DNA of 20,261 bases from Apostichopus leukothele (taxonomy: Eukaryota > Echinodermata > Holothuroidea > Aspidochirotida > Stichopodidae): contig JAAAKB020000009.1 of the NCBI GenBank assembly GCA_010014835.2, positions 1,362,211 to 1,382,471 on the forward strand. The letters are read 5' to 3'. Below the pieces are notes generated by a model. That model was not told the origin of the DNA and did not search any database. It saw only the letters and a list, made by a program, of their open reading frames with translations. A program made the position numbers and the translations under genes. Below, one piece after another: positions 1 to 9,894 of the stretch (position 1 is its first letter; each line of letters starts with the position of its first letter).

Positions 1-406
1 GCTTTATGTAGCCTGTCTTTATTGCGAGTCACTACGTTAATTCTTGCCAGTGTCGTTGATAGTTTTCTGACCCAATTACAGTGTACAGCAGTATACAGAC
101 AATGTTTAAAATAGGAAATTACTTACACTGAATTTCAGACGGATGCAAGCTATTATAAAAAAAATAGAAAGAATGTTCGTTCAAGTTGTATTCACCTCTG
201 CGCATATTTTGCCTGTCTAAACCTGGATACTCTAAAGCAAGAACTAGGATAAAAAATGAAAATTCCAAATACACCTGGGAAAAGTAACCTGAAAAAAAGC
301 CAGACGGTATTATTTAATACATACACACAGCTAGATATCGCTACAGACTTGGGTCGATATGGGTCATAGATTCCAGGTTTGATAAAGTGTATGTAGACGA
401 CACCCA
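1..406. other. Non-coding, nothing recognised
   Basis: AT-rich sequence with one short featureless minus-strand open frame (192-407). No domain, RNA gene or repeat was recognised. Confidence 0.5.
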
Positions 407-433
407 CACCTACCGAACCGACAGGGGTAGGTG
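407..433. repeat. 8-bp inverted repeat
   Basis: CACCTACC (407-414) and GGTAGGTG (426-433) form a perfect stem with an 11-nt loop, nine bases left of the first tiny palindrome. It may be unrelated. Confidence 0.7.
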
Positions 434-441
434 AAGAGTTT

Positions 442-481
442 GTTCACCCATGGAGGTAAAAACAGACCTCCATGGTTCACC
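442..481. repeat. Tiny palindrome flanked by 7-bp direct repeats (copy 1)
   Basis: GTTCACC (442-448), then CATGGAGGT (449-457), an 8-nt loop (458-465), ACCTCCATG (466-474), then GTTCACC again (475-481). The palindrome arms match perfectly and the direct repeats abut them exactly. The same design, with the same CATGGAGG/CCTCCATG arms but a different 7-bp flank, recurs at 4862-4896. Confidence 0.9.
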
Positions 482-3082
482 TCATTTCGTAAAGCCCAAG
501 GTGAAACATGACCTGCATTTTGACATCCATTTGATCAGAAAGACTAAACTTTTTGTTGTCTGAGAATTGGCAGTAACTTTGACCGGTCGAGTTTCACACA
601 TAAATTTGCATTTCACAAGAACGGCTTTTCGAAAATTTCAAACATAATAATACTAGCACGCACAAACAGTTTGAATCGTCTTTCTCATTACTAGTGTAGG
701 TACTCACGATGCCCCCCCCCCCCCACTCTAATCAACACACGCACGTGTTGACAAATTCAAAGCACAGTCGCAACTACACAATGACTTGACAAAATTTTGA
801 ACTTTTCGCGTGGACAGGCAGGTTGTAGAAATATAATTTATCGTCCTTTTGATCTTGTGTATACCTGTTCGGATTGTTCCTTTCCTATAAGTTGAAAAAC
901 TTTTCTGCTTAGACAAGTCGAACTTTTGGACAAATCCTACAATAAGAGCCATAGCCATTGTTATAGGCCGGGGAAGAAGGAGCAGTTTGGGAAGTTGGCA
1001 ATATTTACAAAGACACATCAAGTTGTCTATGGCAATCATTTGGTTCGTGACATTGTGAAGTGGTTCTACGAATCTACAATTGACAGGATACCACACGGAA
1101 CTAACAATCAATCACACATAACACACATTCAATCAAAGCACACCATTTTAACATTATGCCATTATGTTGCTTCAATTTCTTTCTTGTGGTGTAGCATTTG
1201 TAAACATGTGTTCTCGAAAAATGGTGGAGGCTCATAAAGCAAACACAATTTACAGCTTATCATGACATGCAAAACAAACTCTCATTTTGGAGTGAGACTG
1301 AAAAACCCTTCTAACCTTCAAACCCATTTTCTTGGAAGAGAAAACAAGGAACGTTGTTTTTGTCATTAACTGTCACCTGGCTAATAAACTACTAATTTGA
1401 CCTACGCACCATTTGCGCACGAAGAATTGTATTGAAGATGTAAGCATCCGCCACGCATTTACTTGTTATATTCAGTCTAGTATGTAATTGTAACGACTTC
1501 ATATACACATGCGCATTGTCACAAATACGACGAATTACTCAAGCTTCCGTTCGATTGATTTGTATTCATTACGCAGGCGCGTTGGCAGGTACACGTAACA
1601 TCCGCTAATTGCCTTGAGTAACGGCTCGATTCTGTAAGCCAAAAAGCAACTATTGAATCCGTGGGCAAACGAAGGGAGCTGATTTCACGAATTCCACTCA
1701 TTTTCCCGTCAGATAGGGCTGACACGGGCAACCGGCACGCTATATATCTGACCGCTGCATGACCTATATAAGCACACCTGTGCACTCTGTTCTTGGTGTT
1801 ATATTCATTACATAGGATAAAGTATATCATTGACACGATCAACTGATACACTAGACTCCGCCTATTCGGCTAGGTGATTTTTGATCCCTCTACAATGATA
1901 TAAATGCGTTGTTCTGTAAAACCTCATTTGACATAGACTATAATGCGGATAATGAAATAATCGCCGAAAACTGGTCTTCTCATTATTGCAGTATATTACA
2001 CATATACCAGCAGATCAAATTGGATTAGACGTTCGGCGTTCCTTATCGAATTCACGTTGCTAAGTTGGACAGAAAAGGTTTACGTCATTGATCATTATCT
2101 CACCTCATGCAAGAAGATTGACTTATTGAGCAAACGAAAATGTTCTCCTATATAGACATGACTCACTCCGGTAAAATAGGGCTACTTTAGAAAGCCGCTC
2201 TCAATTCCTGCACACCATTTTCATGTTGGTGGATATAATTTCCTCTTCTTAGACAGTATTGGACAATAAGACATCTGTCGGTGACAAAAGACCCCAAACT
2301 TTTCGTGAAAACTTGGGTCATTTGTTATGTCTGTGTGTCTGGAATTCGCATTATTATAACAGACTGTTATTGACAATGACAATTAGCCCGCGGATGTTTG
2401 AGTTGAACTTTGTTCTCACACAATGATTAAGCCACACTCACTCAAAGGAACGAAGAACTATAAACGACACTGAGTCAATAAGATAAAATGGAAAGTGATA
2501 AAATAAAACTAAATATTCCATAGAAAAAAAGAGGTAAATGGACTGCGATAAAATTGACATGCCATTCTTCAACACTATAATTGACAATGTCATCAAATAT
2601 TTCTAATTGTTAAAACATGAGACATGCGGAAACCATGGTAACGTTATAAAAGGACTTTAAAAAAAGGTTTTGGTAAAGGACTGAGGGGGAAAAGAGTAAC
2701 GTATAGACAGTCTGCACCCAACTGAATATCAATTAAACCTGTATTTCAGAGACGTCGGAACATAGAGATGTAACCGTATTTACATAAGGCTTTAACTTTG
2801 CTTGTGTCATTGTGATCCAAGTTCTGTGTAACCATTGTATAAAACGGTACAAACCCTTTCCATTATTCAAACCTGCTAAGACATCGACGTGCACCGTACG
2901 AGGCATTTAACTATACCACTCATTGATAGAAACTTGTGGGTTCTATAAATTTAATTACATTAAACTTGAGGTTATAAAGCAGGTGCTTTGCTATATATAT
3001 GCATTAACTTTAGCTACAATATATACAATAATAATCTCGTTTCTTGCCGGATCGGCCTGTTGTGTCGTTGAAAGTACATATG
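482..3082. other. Non-coding, nothing recognised apart from a C tract
   Basis: Open frames at 728-1111 (minus), 926-1237 (plus) and 1519-1851 (minus) show no family resemblance, and two of them overlap on opposite strands. A run of 13 C lies at 712-724. TATATAAG at 1765-1772 is followed by a CACCTG E-box at 1775-1780, but no gene follows, so I do not call a promoter. Confidence 0.5.
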
Positions 3083-3111
3083 TGACGTTATTGGCGTCAT
3101 AATGGCGCCAT
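3083..3111. promoter_or_regulatory. Inverted CRE-like half-sites and a 10-bp palindrome
   Basis: TGACG (3083-3087) and CGTCA (3095-3099) are inverted half-sites of the CREB/ATF type, 7 bp apart. ATGGCGCCAT (3102-3111), a perfect palindrome, follows. Regulatory meaning is only a guess, because no nearby transcript is supported. Confidence 0.2.
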
Positions 3112-3154
3112 CGAAAATCTGGTTGAGTTGCTGCTTGTTATAGTATAAGACAGC

Positions 3155-3655
3155 AGGGGAGTGAACATGACAAGGGGAGGCGAGGAGAGAAGGGGAGACG
3201 AAAGACGAGGAAATGGGTCTTTGAGAGGAGAGACCGAAGGAGTGTGGGAGGACAGGGGAGGAGAGGAGAGGACATAGATGGATGAAAAGTATAGTGTCGT
3301 AGTTAGCGGGGCTACAGGCGCCACGGTCCAGGAGTGAGAACTGGGCCCCTACACCCTTACTTCATCTAAACTGCACTTGACACAAAGCCATAAACAGATA
3401 CGTAGTAAATGTAAAACCAACAAGCTTTTGTCTGGCTATCTTGTTTGAACCAAACATTGTGAACCGCCCAAACCGCCATTTGCAACTCCGCGGGTGAAGA
3501 GGGAAGAAGAAGATAAGATTGGCGGGAAGTAGTATCGGAGAAGGGGAGACAGCAGGAGAGGAGTAACGGAGAAGGGGGAGACAGTAGTGGAGAGGAGTTG
3601 ACAAGAGAGGAGGGAGGAAAGATCGAAAAAAGGGGGGGGGGGTAGGGAGAGGAAT
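3155..3655 (+). repeat. Polypurine (GA-rich) tracts with an imperfect tandem repeat
   Basis: The plus strand is strongly purine-biased at about 3155-3290 and again at 3490-3655. Within the second block, units at 3536-3566 and 3567-3600 share CGGAGAAGGGG...GAGACAG and GGAGAGGAGT. A run of 11 G sits at 3632-3642. Minus-strand open frames here (3097-3324, 3362-3604) are Ser/Pro/Leu-rich because of this bias, not because they are genes. Confidence 0.75.
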
Positions 3656-3660
3656 TGTGC

Positions 3661-4861
3661 AGAGAAAATACTATGGCTTATAGGAGAAGGTAAAACTTAA
3701 TCATATCAAGGATTGTCAACCAACTTTCGGGGAAACCAGACAGTTTGGGGTTCTAATGATTAATAGTCAACAAGTAAACTATTCATCAAGTATACATTAC
3801 TTTATTTGGTTGTCAATTCATCCACGGTTTTATGGTTTAAATATTTACTTCTTGCGTCAATTTATGAATTATGATGTCAGACATCACGGTTAAAACAGGT
3901 CCCCGTGTATTTTGGGAGTTCTTGTCTGGATCTCAAGTGTATTCAACAAATGCATTCCCTGATCTCGCGTATTCAAAATATTGTCTTTCGGGATTAGGCC
4001 TATCTATAGCTGAATACATACATTTCTGTCTATAGTGAGTAGGAACCAATAAAAAGCCGTTTCCATGATGTTTCTTATAGGTAACAACCTTTAACACTGG
4101 TTCCTTTCTCAGAGTATACTCGTGGAACTGATTCTTTACAATGCCAAATGACAAGAACAAATGCAGATAATATGATTATTCCATTTTTGGTATGAAATAT
4201 TATTTCAAACCAATTGTTCATCTGCCAACCTTCTAGAGGATCATGATGGTTAACCAGACTACACGATTAAGATAAATTCTGACCTTGAGCGTAAACTTTC
4301 CCTATATATGATCATTTGTGTTGCAAAACAATTAACTATGCTATATTAGCTACCTTGTATACGCATATAGGGTTTTTTGTTGGCCGATATATGGTATATG
4401 TTACATTGATCTTAACTTTCTGTTATTTATATTATTATCATCATTATTATTATTATTTGCGTGCAATTATTTGCTACATAAAATATGCGTGTATCATTAT
4501 TAATTATTAAGAATTATACGGGAATTTAATTTCCTAAATTAAAGTATGATACTTCTGGGTGTTTACTGTGGACACAAGCTCGCCCTTACGAGGCACTAAA
4601 TTTCCATCCAAAGAATAAGACATCATTTGTGCATAGAACATTTCAAGTTGAAAGGGTGGGTGGGGGGTTATCAGAATGTTCCCAACTGATTTAGGTAGGA
4701 GCGTGAACCATTATGGAAGGGACAGTAAATTCTGTTAAGTCTCTTGCGGCACAAGGGCCGCTAGAGCATGTAATGGGGTATTCTCTGCAGAAATAGTTTA
4801 ATGGTGACATGGTGAATTGTAGGTCGTGTTCACATGTTTGGACTATGAATTAGGTCAGTAA
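3661..4861. other. Non-coding, with an ATT/ATC microsatellite
   Basis: AT-rich, with a short trinucleotide-like run (TATTATTATCATC and ATTATTATTATT) at about 4428-4458. Open frames here are short and featureless. No RNA gene was seen. Confidence 0.5.
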
Positions 4862-4896
4862 GTTGGTCCATGGAGGATTTACCTCCATGGTTGGTC
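4862..4896. repeat. Tiny palindrome flanked by 7-bp direct repeats (copy 2)
   Basis: GTTGGTC (4862-4868), then CATGGAGG (4869-4876), loop ATTTA (4877-4881), CCTCCATG (4882-4889), then GTTGGTC again (4890-4896). The inner arms equal those at 449-474 and the flank differs, as expected if the flank is a target-site duplication. Confidence 0.9.
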
Positions 4897-5685
4897 TCAA
4901 CGCAACGTTGTGCTAATAAATACTTTTCAATTTGGCAAAAACATCCGATTGAGCACTTCCCCTGATTAACCCCTACCCACATTGCGCATGACACTGTTGT
5001 AGAGGAATCATTTGTGACAACCGTCTCTTTCTCTTCCAGTACTAGAAATCTGGATCGATTAGCCAACATAAATATAAAATTAGAAACAATACGCAAAACA
5101 GTTAAAGAAAGTTAACGATAGCGTTATAATACAATATAATTCATACTGCTTCGATTCAGCAAGAATGTACTCAAATAGAAGCACGGAAGGAAAAGTAGAT
5201 TAACCTATACGCATACGCGTCACGTCGATAAACATGTTGCAATCAGAGAATGCATCAACTCCTCTCTTTTTTTTGTTCTTAATATTATAAACTAATATTT
5301 CATTTTTCAATAACAAATTGCTCTATCGTCGGTATATGATGACTATTATCCGCGTCCGTATAGTACTGGTGTATGTCCATTAATTAATTTCCTTGATTAT
5401 CATATTTCGTCGTAAGGCATTTCAGCCCAAACTTGAGTAATCAGAACATATTACATTTTTAAGTAGTCCTTCTAATATTTAATAAATACCTGGTGGTTTT
5501 CCTTAAAATGTTCCAGTATGCATATTTCTATAGATTTGTAAGAAACTCAACGCAAAAGTACAGATTTAAGGTCACTATAATGTTCGCATCCATTGTGTGC
5601 ACCTTATCGTTGTCGAAAAGGCGATTTAAACTGGCGGATAAGTGGCATTATTTCTATTTGCCAATAACATTTTCTGTAAGGTGTC
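4897..5685. other. Non-coding, nothing recognised
   Basis: AT-rich sequence. The short open frame at 4830-5096 overlaps the second tiny palindrome and has no recognisable domain. Confidence 0.45.
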
Positions 5686-5720
5686 GATATCGCAGAGCCG
5701 CGTTATGGCTCTGCAATATC
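5686..5720. repeat. Long inverted repeat (hairpin)
   Basis: GATATCGCAGAGCC (5686-5699) pairs with GGCTCTGCAATATC (5707-5720) across a 7-nt loop. Thirteen of 14 pairs match, with one C-A mismatch. It directly precedes and overlaps the 24-bp repeat array, whose first unit starts inside its right arm. Confidence 0.85.
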
Positions 5721-5787
5721 TGGGCATTGAGCGCCCTCGATTTCTGGGCATCGAGCGCCCTCGATATCTGGGCATCGAGCGCCCTTT
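5716..5787 (+). repeat. Three tandem copies of a 24-bp unit
   Basis: The units are 5716-5739, 5740-5763 and 5764-5787, each holding CTGGGCATYGAGCGCCCT with one or two differences. Each unit can fold as GGGC...GCCC. The unit is a multiple of three, so a plus-strand open frame (5493-5789) reads through as WASSALD-like repeats, but nothing else supports that frame as a gene. Confidence 0.9.
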
Positions 5788-6098
5788 AGTTCCATCGAAT
5801 TCAGGCTAAATATCCGAAATGTCAATTCAAGAGTTATGTATATATACTCTGTTGCGCGAGTATACTTAAAACTAATATGCCACTATTGACAGCAAAAATA
5901 AAGTATGAAAGTAATGTCATATTCACAAAAAGTGCAATGTTTACCCAGGTGCAAACATGGAGATTTTCAGAGAATATTAGACAGAGCCTCTCGTGAGAAA
6001 CATTGTAAATGACGTTGAGTCGGTTTGGAAATTGAAGCATTTGTTCCTTAAGGCTGTAGATTGTTCTGGGAAGTTAACATCATTCTGACCAGCTTAAA
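5788..6098. other. Non-coding, nothing recognised
   Basis: Unique-looking sequence between the 24-bp repeats and the SINE. One 68-codon minus-strand open frame (5834-6040) has no recognisable feature. Confidence 0.45.
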
Positions 6099-6301
6099 GG
6101 AGTGTTAGCTCATTGGTTAACGCCAGTGCCTTTCAATCATAAGGTCCCGAGCTCGAGTCACTCGACATTTGACAATTCATGATCATGGACGTTAAATATG
6201 AATGTAAGAGACTGACTTCGGTCAGGTTGCGGCTTTGATAAGCCAATGAGGCTTCTTCGCGAAATCCTGCTTGCAGGAGAATCTAAAATACATACAAAAC
6301 C
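6099..6301 (+). mobile_element. tRNA-derived SINE with a structured body
   Basis: The head resembles a tRNA with an internal RNA polymerase III promoter. The A box is TTAGCTCATTGG (6105-6116) and the B box is AGCTCGAGTCA (6150-6160, consensus GGTTCGANTCC), with tRNA-like spacing. The body holds three perfect hairpins: CTGAC-TTCG-GTCAG (6212-6225), GGCTT-TGAT-AAGCC (6231-6244) and TCCTGC-TT-GCAGGA (6265-6278). It ends in an A-rich tail near 6280-6301. No clear target duplication was found (a shared CTTAAA at 6093 and 6303 is weak). Being non-autonomous, it would depend on a LINE. I cannot name the family. Confidence 0.75.
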
Positions 6302-6392
6302 CCTTAAAATCGCAAAACCCAGGCTATTCTTTTCTATTTGCTACATTTCAATTACTATACCCTTCCCTGATGGGTTTTGGGTGGTCACTCAC

Positions 6393-6480
6393 CAGTGGCG
6401 TAGCAAGGCGCGACACTCCCCCACCCACCCCCCCCAGCGGCCCTGACCAGGGACTGTCACACCCCTGACACTCTCTGTCA
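6393..6480 (+). repeat. Dispersed-repeat fragment beginning CCAGTGGCGTAGC
   Basis: It begins with CCAGTGGCGTAGC (6393-6405) and continues into C-rich sequence with a run of eight C (6428-6435). The same leading word, with one change (CCAGTGGCGGAGC), begins the repeat at 20096. This suggests two copies of one dispersed family. The right end is not clear. Confidence 0.45.
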
Positions 6481-6564
6481 CTGATTTCTTTACATAGGAC
6501 AGAAAAGTAAATCCCACATGCTCTACTTCAGCCCATTGGTATTATTATATTATCAAGACCTTCA

Positions 6565-6611
6565 TAATTTTCATATCCCTTTCCCTAATTTTCATATCCC
6601 TTTCCCTAATT
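6565..6611 (+). repeat. 21-bp perfect tandem duplication
   Basis: Two identical 21-bp units (6565-6585 and 6586-6606; TAATTTTCATATCCC then TTTCCC) are followed by a partial TAATT. They are identical, so the duplication is recent or maintained by slippage. Confidence 0.9.
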
Positions 6612-7121
6612 AGACTCACTCCTTTGTCAATATTGCAGAGGTTGGATTTAAGTACTAAGTAGGGGGGGGGTGGTGGACAAGGGAGATATGGATCACAGCG
6701 AGCTTAAGAACTAATTGTCTAACTTGCTTGGAAGTGTTTAAAGTTTCACATATGGCTCACATTTTTGGAGACCCTTTCCTAAGAGTACTTTATGTGTGAA
6801 AGATTGCACGATTCAAATCGCGAGTCCTAGGAGTTTCCCAGGGCACCTTTCTGTATTTTTCTTAAGGTCTATACTGTCATACACATTTGTTATTTCTTCT
6901 TATTTTGCGCTGGTCCTTCAAATGAACTAGCCTAAATAACATTACCGTGCGCAGACTCACCCTGATTTGCTCTGCCTCTTGAAACTTAATTTACAAAAAC
7001 TGATATCATTGAACATTAAAATGAGTTCAAAATTGTCAAAATTGTAGGTAAATTAAACTTCCACAATTCACTTTACAAAACAGATTTTACTAAAGAAATA
7101 GAAGAAATAATTAGTTTTTTC
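6612..7121. other. Non-coding, with a G9 run
   Basis: AT-rich sequence with a run of nine G at 6662-6670. Nothing else was recognised. Confidence 0.45.
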
Positions 7122-7127
7122 TTTATT
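7122..7127 (-). terminator. Candidate distal poly(A) signal AATAAA
   Basis: Minus-strand AATAAA, with a UGUAAAUA word about 46 nt upstream in the transcript sense and T-rich stretches downstream (toward 7060). It is one of several candidates for the 3' end of the zinc-finger transcript and was chosen only for that surrounding context. A signal nearer the stop codon, such as 11555-11560, is as likely. Confidence 0.2.
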
Positions 7128-7429
7128 CCTGTTCATTACAACATGTCAACTGTATAAGACACAAAAATGCATTATTTACAAACAAGGGGTTATTTTTTTT
7201 AAATTTTATTTCTTACAAGCCTAAGGATATGACTGAAGCTAGTAACACATTAAAGTTACACAAGAGTGTTTTATGTATGTACATTTATAACACATGAAAT
7301 AATAATAAATAAATCTTAAAGCAGTATACTCTATAGTTCATGTCACATATGTCACTAAAAGTCCAGCCACTGGCCAAATATAGTTGAGGGAGAGGGTTGG
7401 GTTTTTTATCCTTCTTTTTCTTTAGCGGA

Positions 7430-7440
7430 GGGGGGGGGGG
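7430..7440 (+). repeat. G11 homopolymer
   Basis: Eleven consecutive G within a G-rich stretch (about 7387-7441). It makes a Pro-rich shadow frame on the minus strand. Confidence 0.85.
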
Positions 7441-7810
7441 AGAGATAATTAAAGAGGGTATGGTATCATTCTTAGTATCAGTCACATGACAATGGTCAAT
7501 AATATCCTACATAGAAACATTTTTGAATGTTACTTAGTTTTTAACATTAAGCCAGCAATTAAATACTGCAATGTTCCCATCGTATTCATATTTTTTTTTT
7601 AATAATTGTTCTAAATTGTTCCAATCAAGAGCCACGTGTCTGTCGAACAACGCACTTTCTGTAGTTTAGTGCAGAAACTTCCATGACATTTGAAAAGTGA
7701 ATATATATTGTATACTGCTTTAAGCTGTACAAGGTTGTGCAATCTTCAAGACTTTTCGTGTAGTCTCTGTAAATACACTTCACAAAATTAAAACAGCAAA
7801 AGGAAAGAGG

Positions 7811-7856
7811 AAAAATTAAAAACAAAAACAAACAAACAGACATACATACATACACA
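7811..7856. repeat. A-rich simple repeat (CAAA then CATA units)
   Basis: AAACAAAAACAAACAAAC-type units run into CATACATACATACA. On the minus strand this reads as GTTT and TGTATG repeats, a possible RNA-binding-protein site if transcribed. Confidence 0.7.
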
Positions 7857-8010
7857 AGTAAAATACATCCTATCCATGGGATAGCAGAAAACAGGAACAC
7901 AATAATCAGTACAGCATTTCAAAGATTGCATGAAAAATAGGTAAATCATTAATATGTAAAAAAACCCAGGTCAGTTACCCCAAACATGCTAAGATGGATA
8001 TTGGGAGGTA

Positions 8011-8046
8011 AGGGGGTGGGGAGGGGGGGGGGGCAGGATGGGGAGG
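8011..8046 (+). repeat. G-rich tract, G-quadruplex candidate
   Basis: Four or more G runs lie close together: GGGGG, GGGG, eleven G (8023-8033) and GGGG, separated by 1-7 nt. This fits the usual intramolecular G-quadruplex pattern. Confidence 0.7.
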
Positions 8047-9213
8047 TGATTGAAGGATATAGCTATACTATTATCAGCAACTTGTTTGAACAAATACCTC
8101 AAATATCAAGTCACCTCTAAAACTATGTTTACCACCACCTGCAAAAACACAAAAAAATACAAGAGGCACACCCCCGACTATTACCATCACCAAGGGTGAA
8201 TAGATGGCACAAAAACCTTAACCCTTAGAAATGGTCGGTTGCCCATTGCAAGCATGCAGCAATAGGATAAGTCATATGATGGGACTAAAGTACAATGGAA
8301 AGCTATACAACCCACAACCATCACTCTTGATTCGACATGATAATGTAACAATTCATAAATTACCGCTCATTTACCGTCTCCTGAAACCACATCGTAGTTC
8401 CGGATAAAGCCTTCTTCCCCCATTGTCAATCTAAATTTACAATTTACATAGTGCAGAAACCAACACCAACAACAAACCAAAACTACAAACAACAAAAAAT
8501 GTTATAAAAGTTTGATTTCATTCTGGATCAAGTAACAAACGGCAGGCATTTAAAAAGCGAAATTTACCAACCAAATCAATCTGGTAGTTAGGAATCAATG
8601 AAAAGAACAATGAAACATGGAAACGCTTTCGTCTTTTAAATTCCTTTGCATTGAAGGTTAAGAAGACATCAACACTATTGAGCATCGCATAAATACCACA
8701 ATGCCTTCAATAGTAGTTTAAACACCAAATATATAAACCCTGTTTGATGCTATTGATTTGTAAAAGCACTATGCTAATTTTTTTTGAACACCCATCAAAA
8801 TTGACCTGGCTAAATAGTAACTACAGAAAGTATGTGGTTTGACAACTATGGATATAACATTTGTGAAACAAACATTAATAAGATAAAGTAAGAACAAAAG
8901 AAAACATTGGAACGGTGACATATTAACCTGGATGGGAATATCTGCTTGTTGAAGATTGGGGGAGTATAATAACAGATGCATACACCCCCAACCCCTCTGC
9001 AAAGATAACAGGATAGTCACTGATGAAAGAGAAACAATGAAATCATCCTTGTGAAATTCCTACATATCGTTATTGTGATATTGATAATTGAAACTGTTGC
9101 AGTTGTACCATACAGAACTTGAAGCAAACAGGAGAGATGTTATAGTTGCAGAGTTTACAAAATGTTTTCTTTTTCATTATTTTTCGCTTTATTGTTTTGA
9201 TCTTGTATTGGAC

Positions 9214-9894
9214 AGGGTTGCAACTTTGACCGAAAGGGATGTAAATTTAACAATACACCAATGACTGCAGTGTGTTCATATTTTTTCTAAGTATCTAAAT
9301 TTTTGGAGTAAATTGATAGGCAATTGAATATAAAACTTTAAAACTTAAAAAAATATGAGAAAGGAAAAACTTGTAAATGATATTTGTCAGTGTGTTTCTA
9401 AGTCACATCTGTTAGCTTCAAGTTCACTTTGTGTACAAACATGTTAACTTCATATGCTATCACCTTTTATAATGTTACATACGAATTGTGTGCAAATTTC
9501 ACCATTTGTGTACATGCGCAGTTACACAGTACTCACAAGAGTCAGTCCAGAGGTAAACTATTTTTCTCGACTTATAAAAGAGTGACATGATGTAAAAAAT
9601 CTGATGAAACTTGTGTTCAAGTTGAAGTTATCATATGTTGCACCACACCAGAACGTGACGCAAACCAATGTTTATGTTCTAAATGCGATTATCTATATGT
9701 ACATACTCTATCTTCCCATCATTATGAAGATTGGATTGGCTAGGGTTTCAACTTTCCCTACAGGGATGTGAAGATTACAAAATACCATGTGATGTATTGG
9801 TAGAGTGCAATCAATTTTGATGCATGCTGTAAAATTTTGAGGCAATTTTTTGTAGAAAAATATAAGAAAACATATCATGTAAATGTTTCATCAG
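9214..9894. repeat. Possible diverged duplication (copies about 9214-9390 and 9743-9894)
   Basis: The two stretches share an ordered series of words: GGGTTgCAACTTT / GGGTTtCAACTTT, then AGGGATGT, then a GGCAATT word, and finally AAAAATATgAGAAA / AAAAATATaAGAAA followed by TGTAAATG. They run in the same orientation about 529 bp apart. The match is gapped and imperfect. It could be an old local duplication or two copies of one dispersed repeat. Confidence 0.35.

Noticed and set aside
728-1237. Opposite-strand open frames of 127 and 103 codons overlapping each other
   Set aside because: No domain, repeat or composition signal supports either, and two real overlapping antisense genes here would be unusual. 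They fit chance frames.
1765-1780. TATATAAG followed by a CACCTG E-box
   Set aside because: No supported gene lies on either side, and AT-rich DNA makes such words often.
5493-5789. 98-codon plus-strand frame ending in WASSALD-like repeats
   Set aside because: The protein repeat is only the 24-bp DNA repeat translated. The upstream part has no recognisable feature.
6246-6468. Two short overlapping frames inside the SINE and the following repeat
   Set aside because: They lie in a non-coding SINE and C-rich repeat; SINEs encode no protein.
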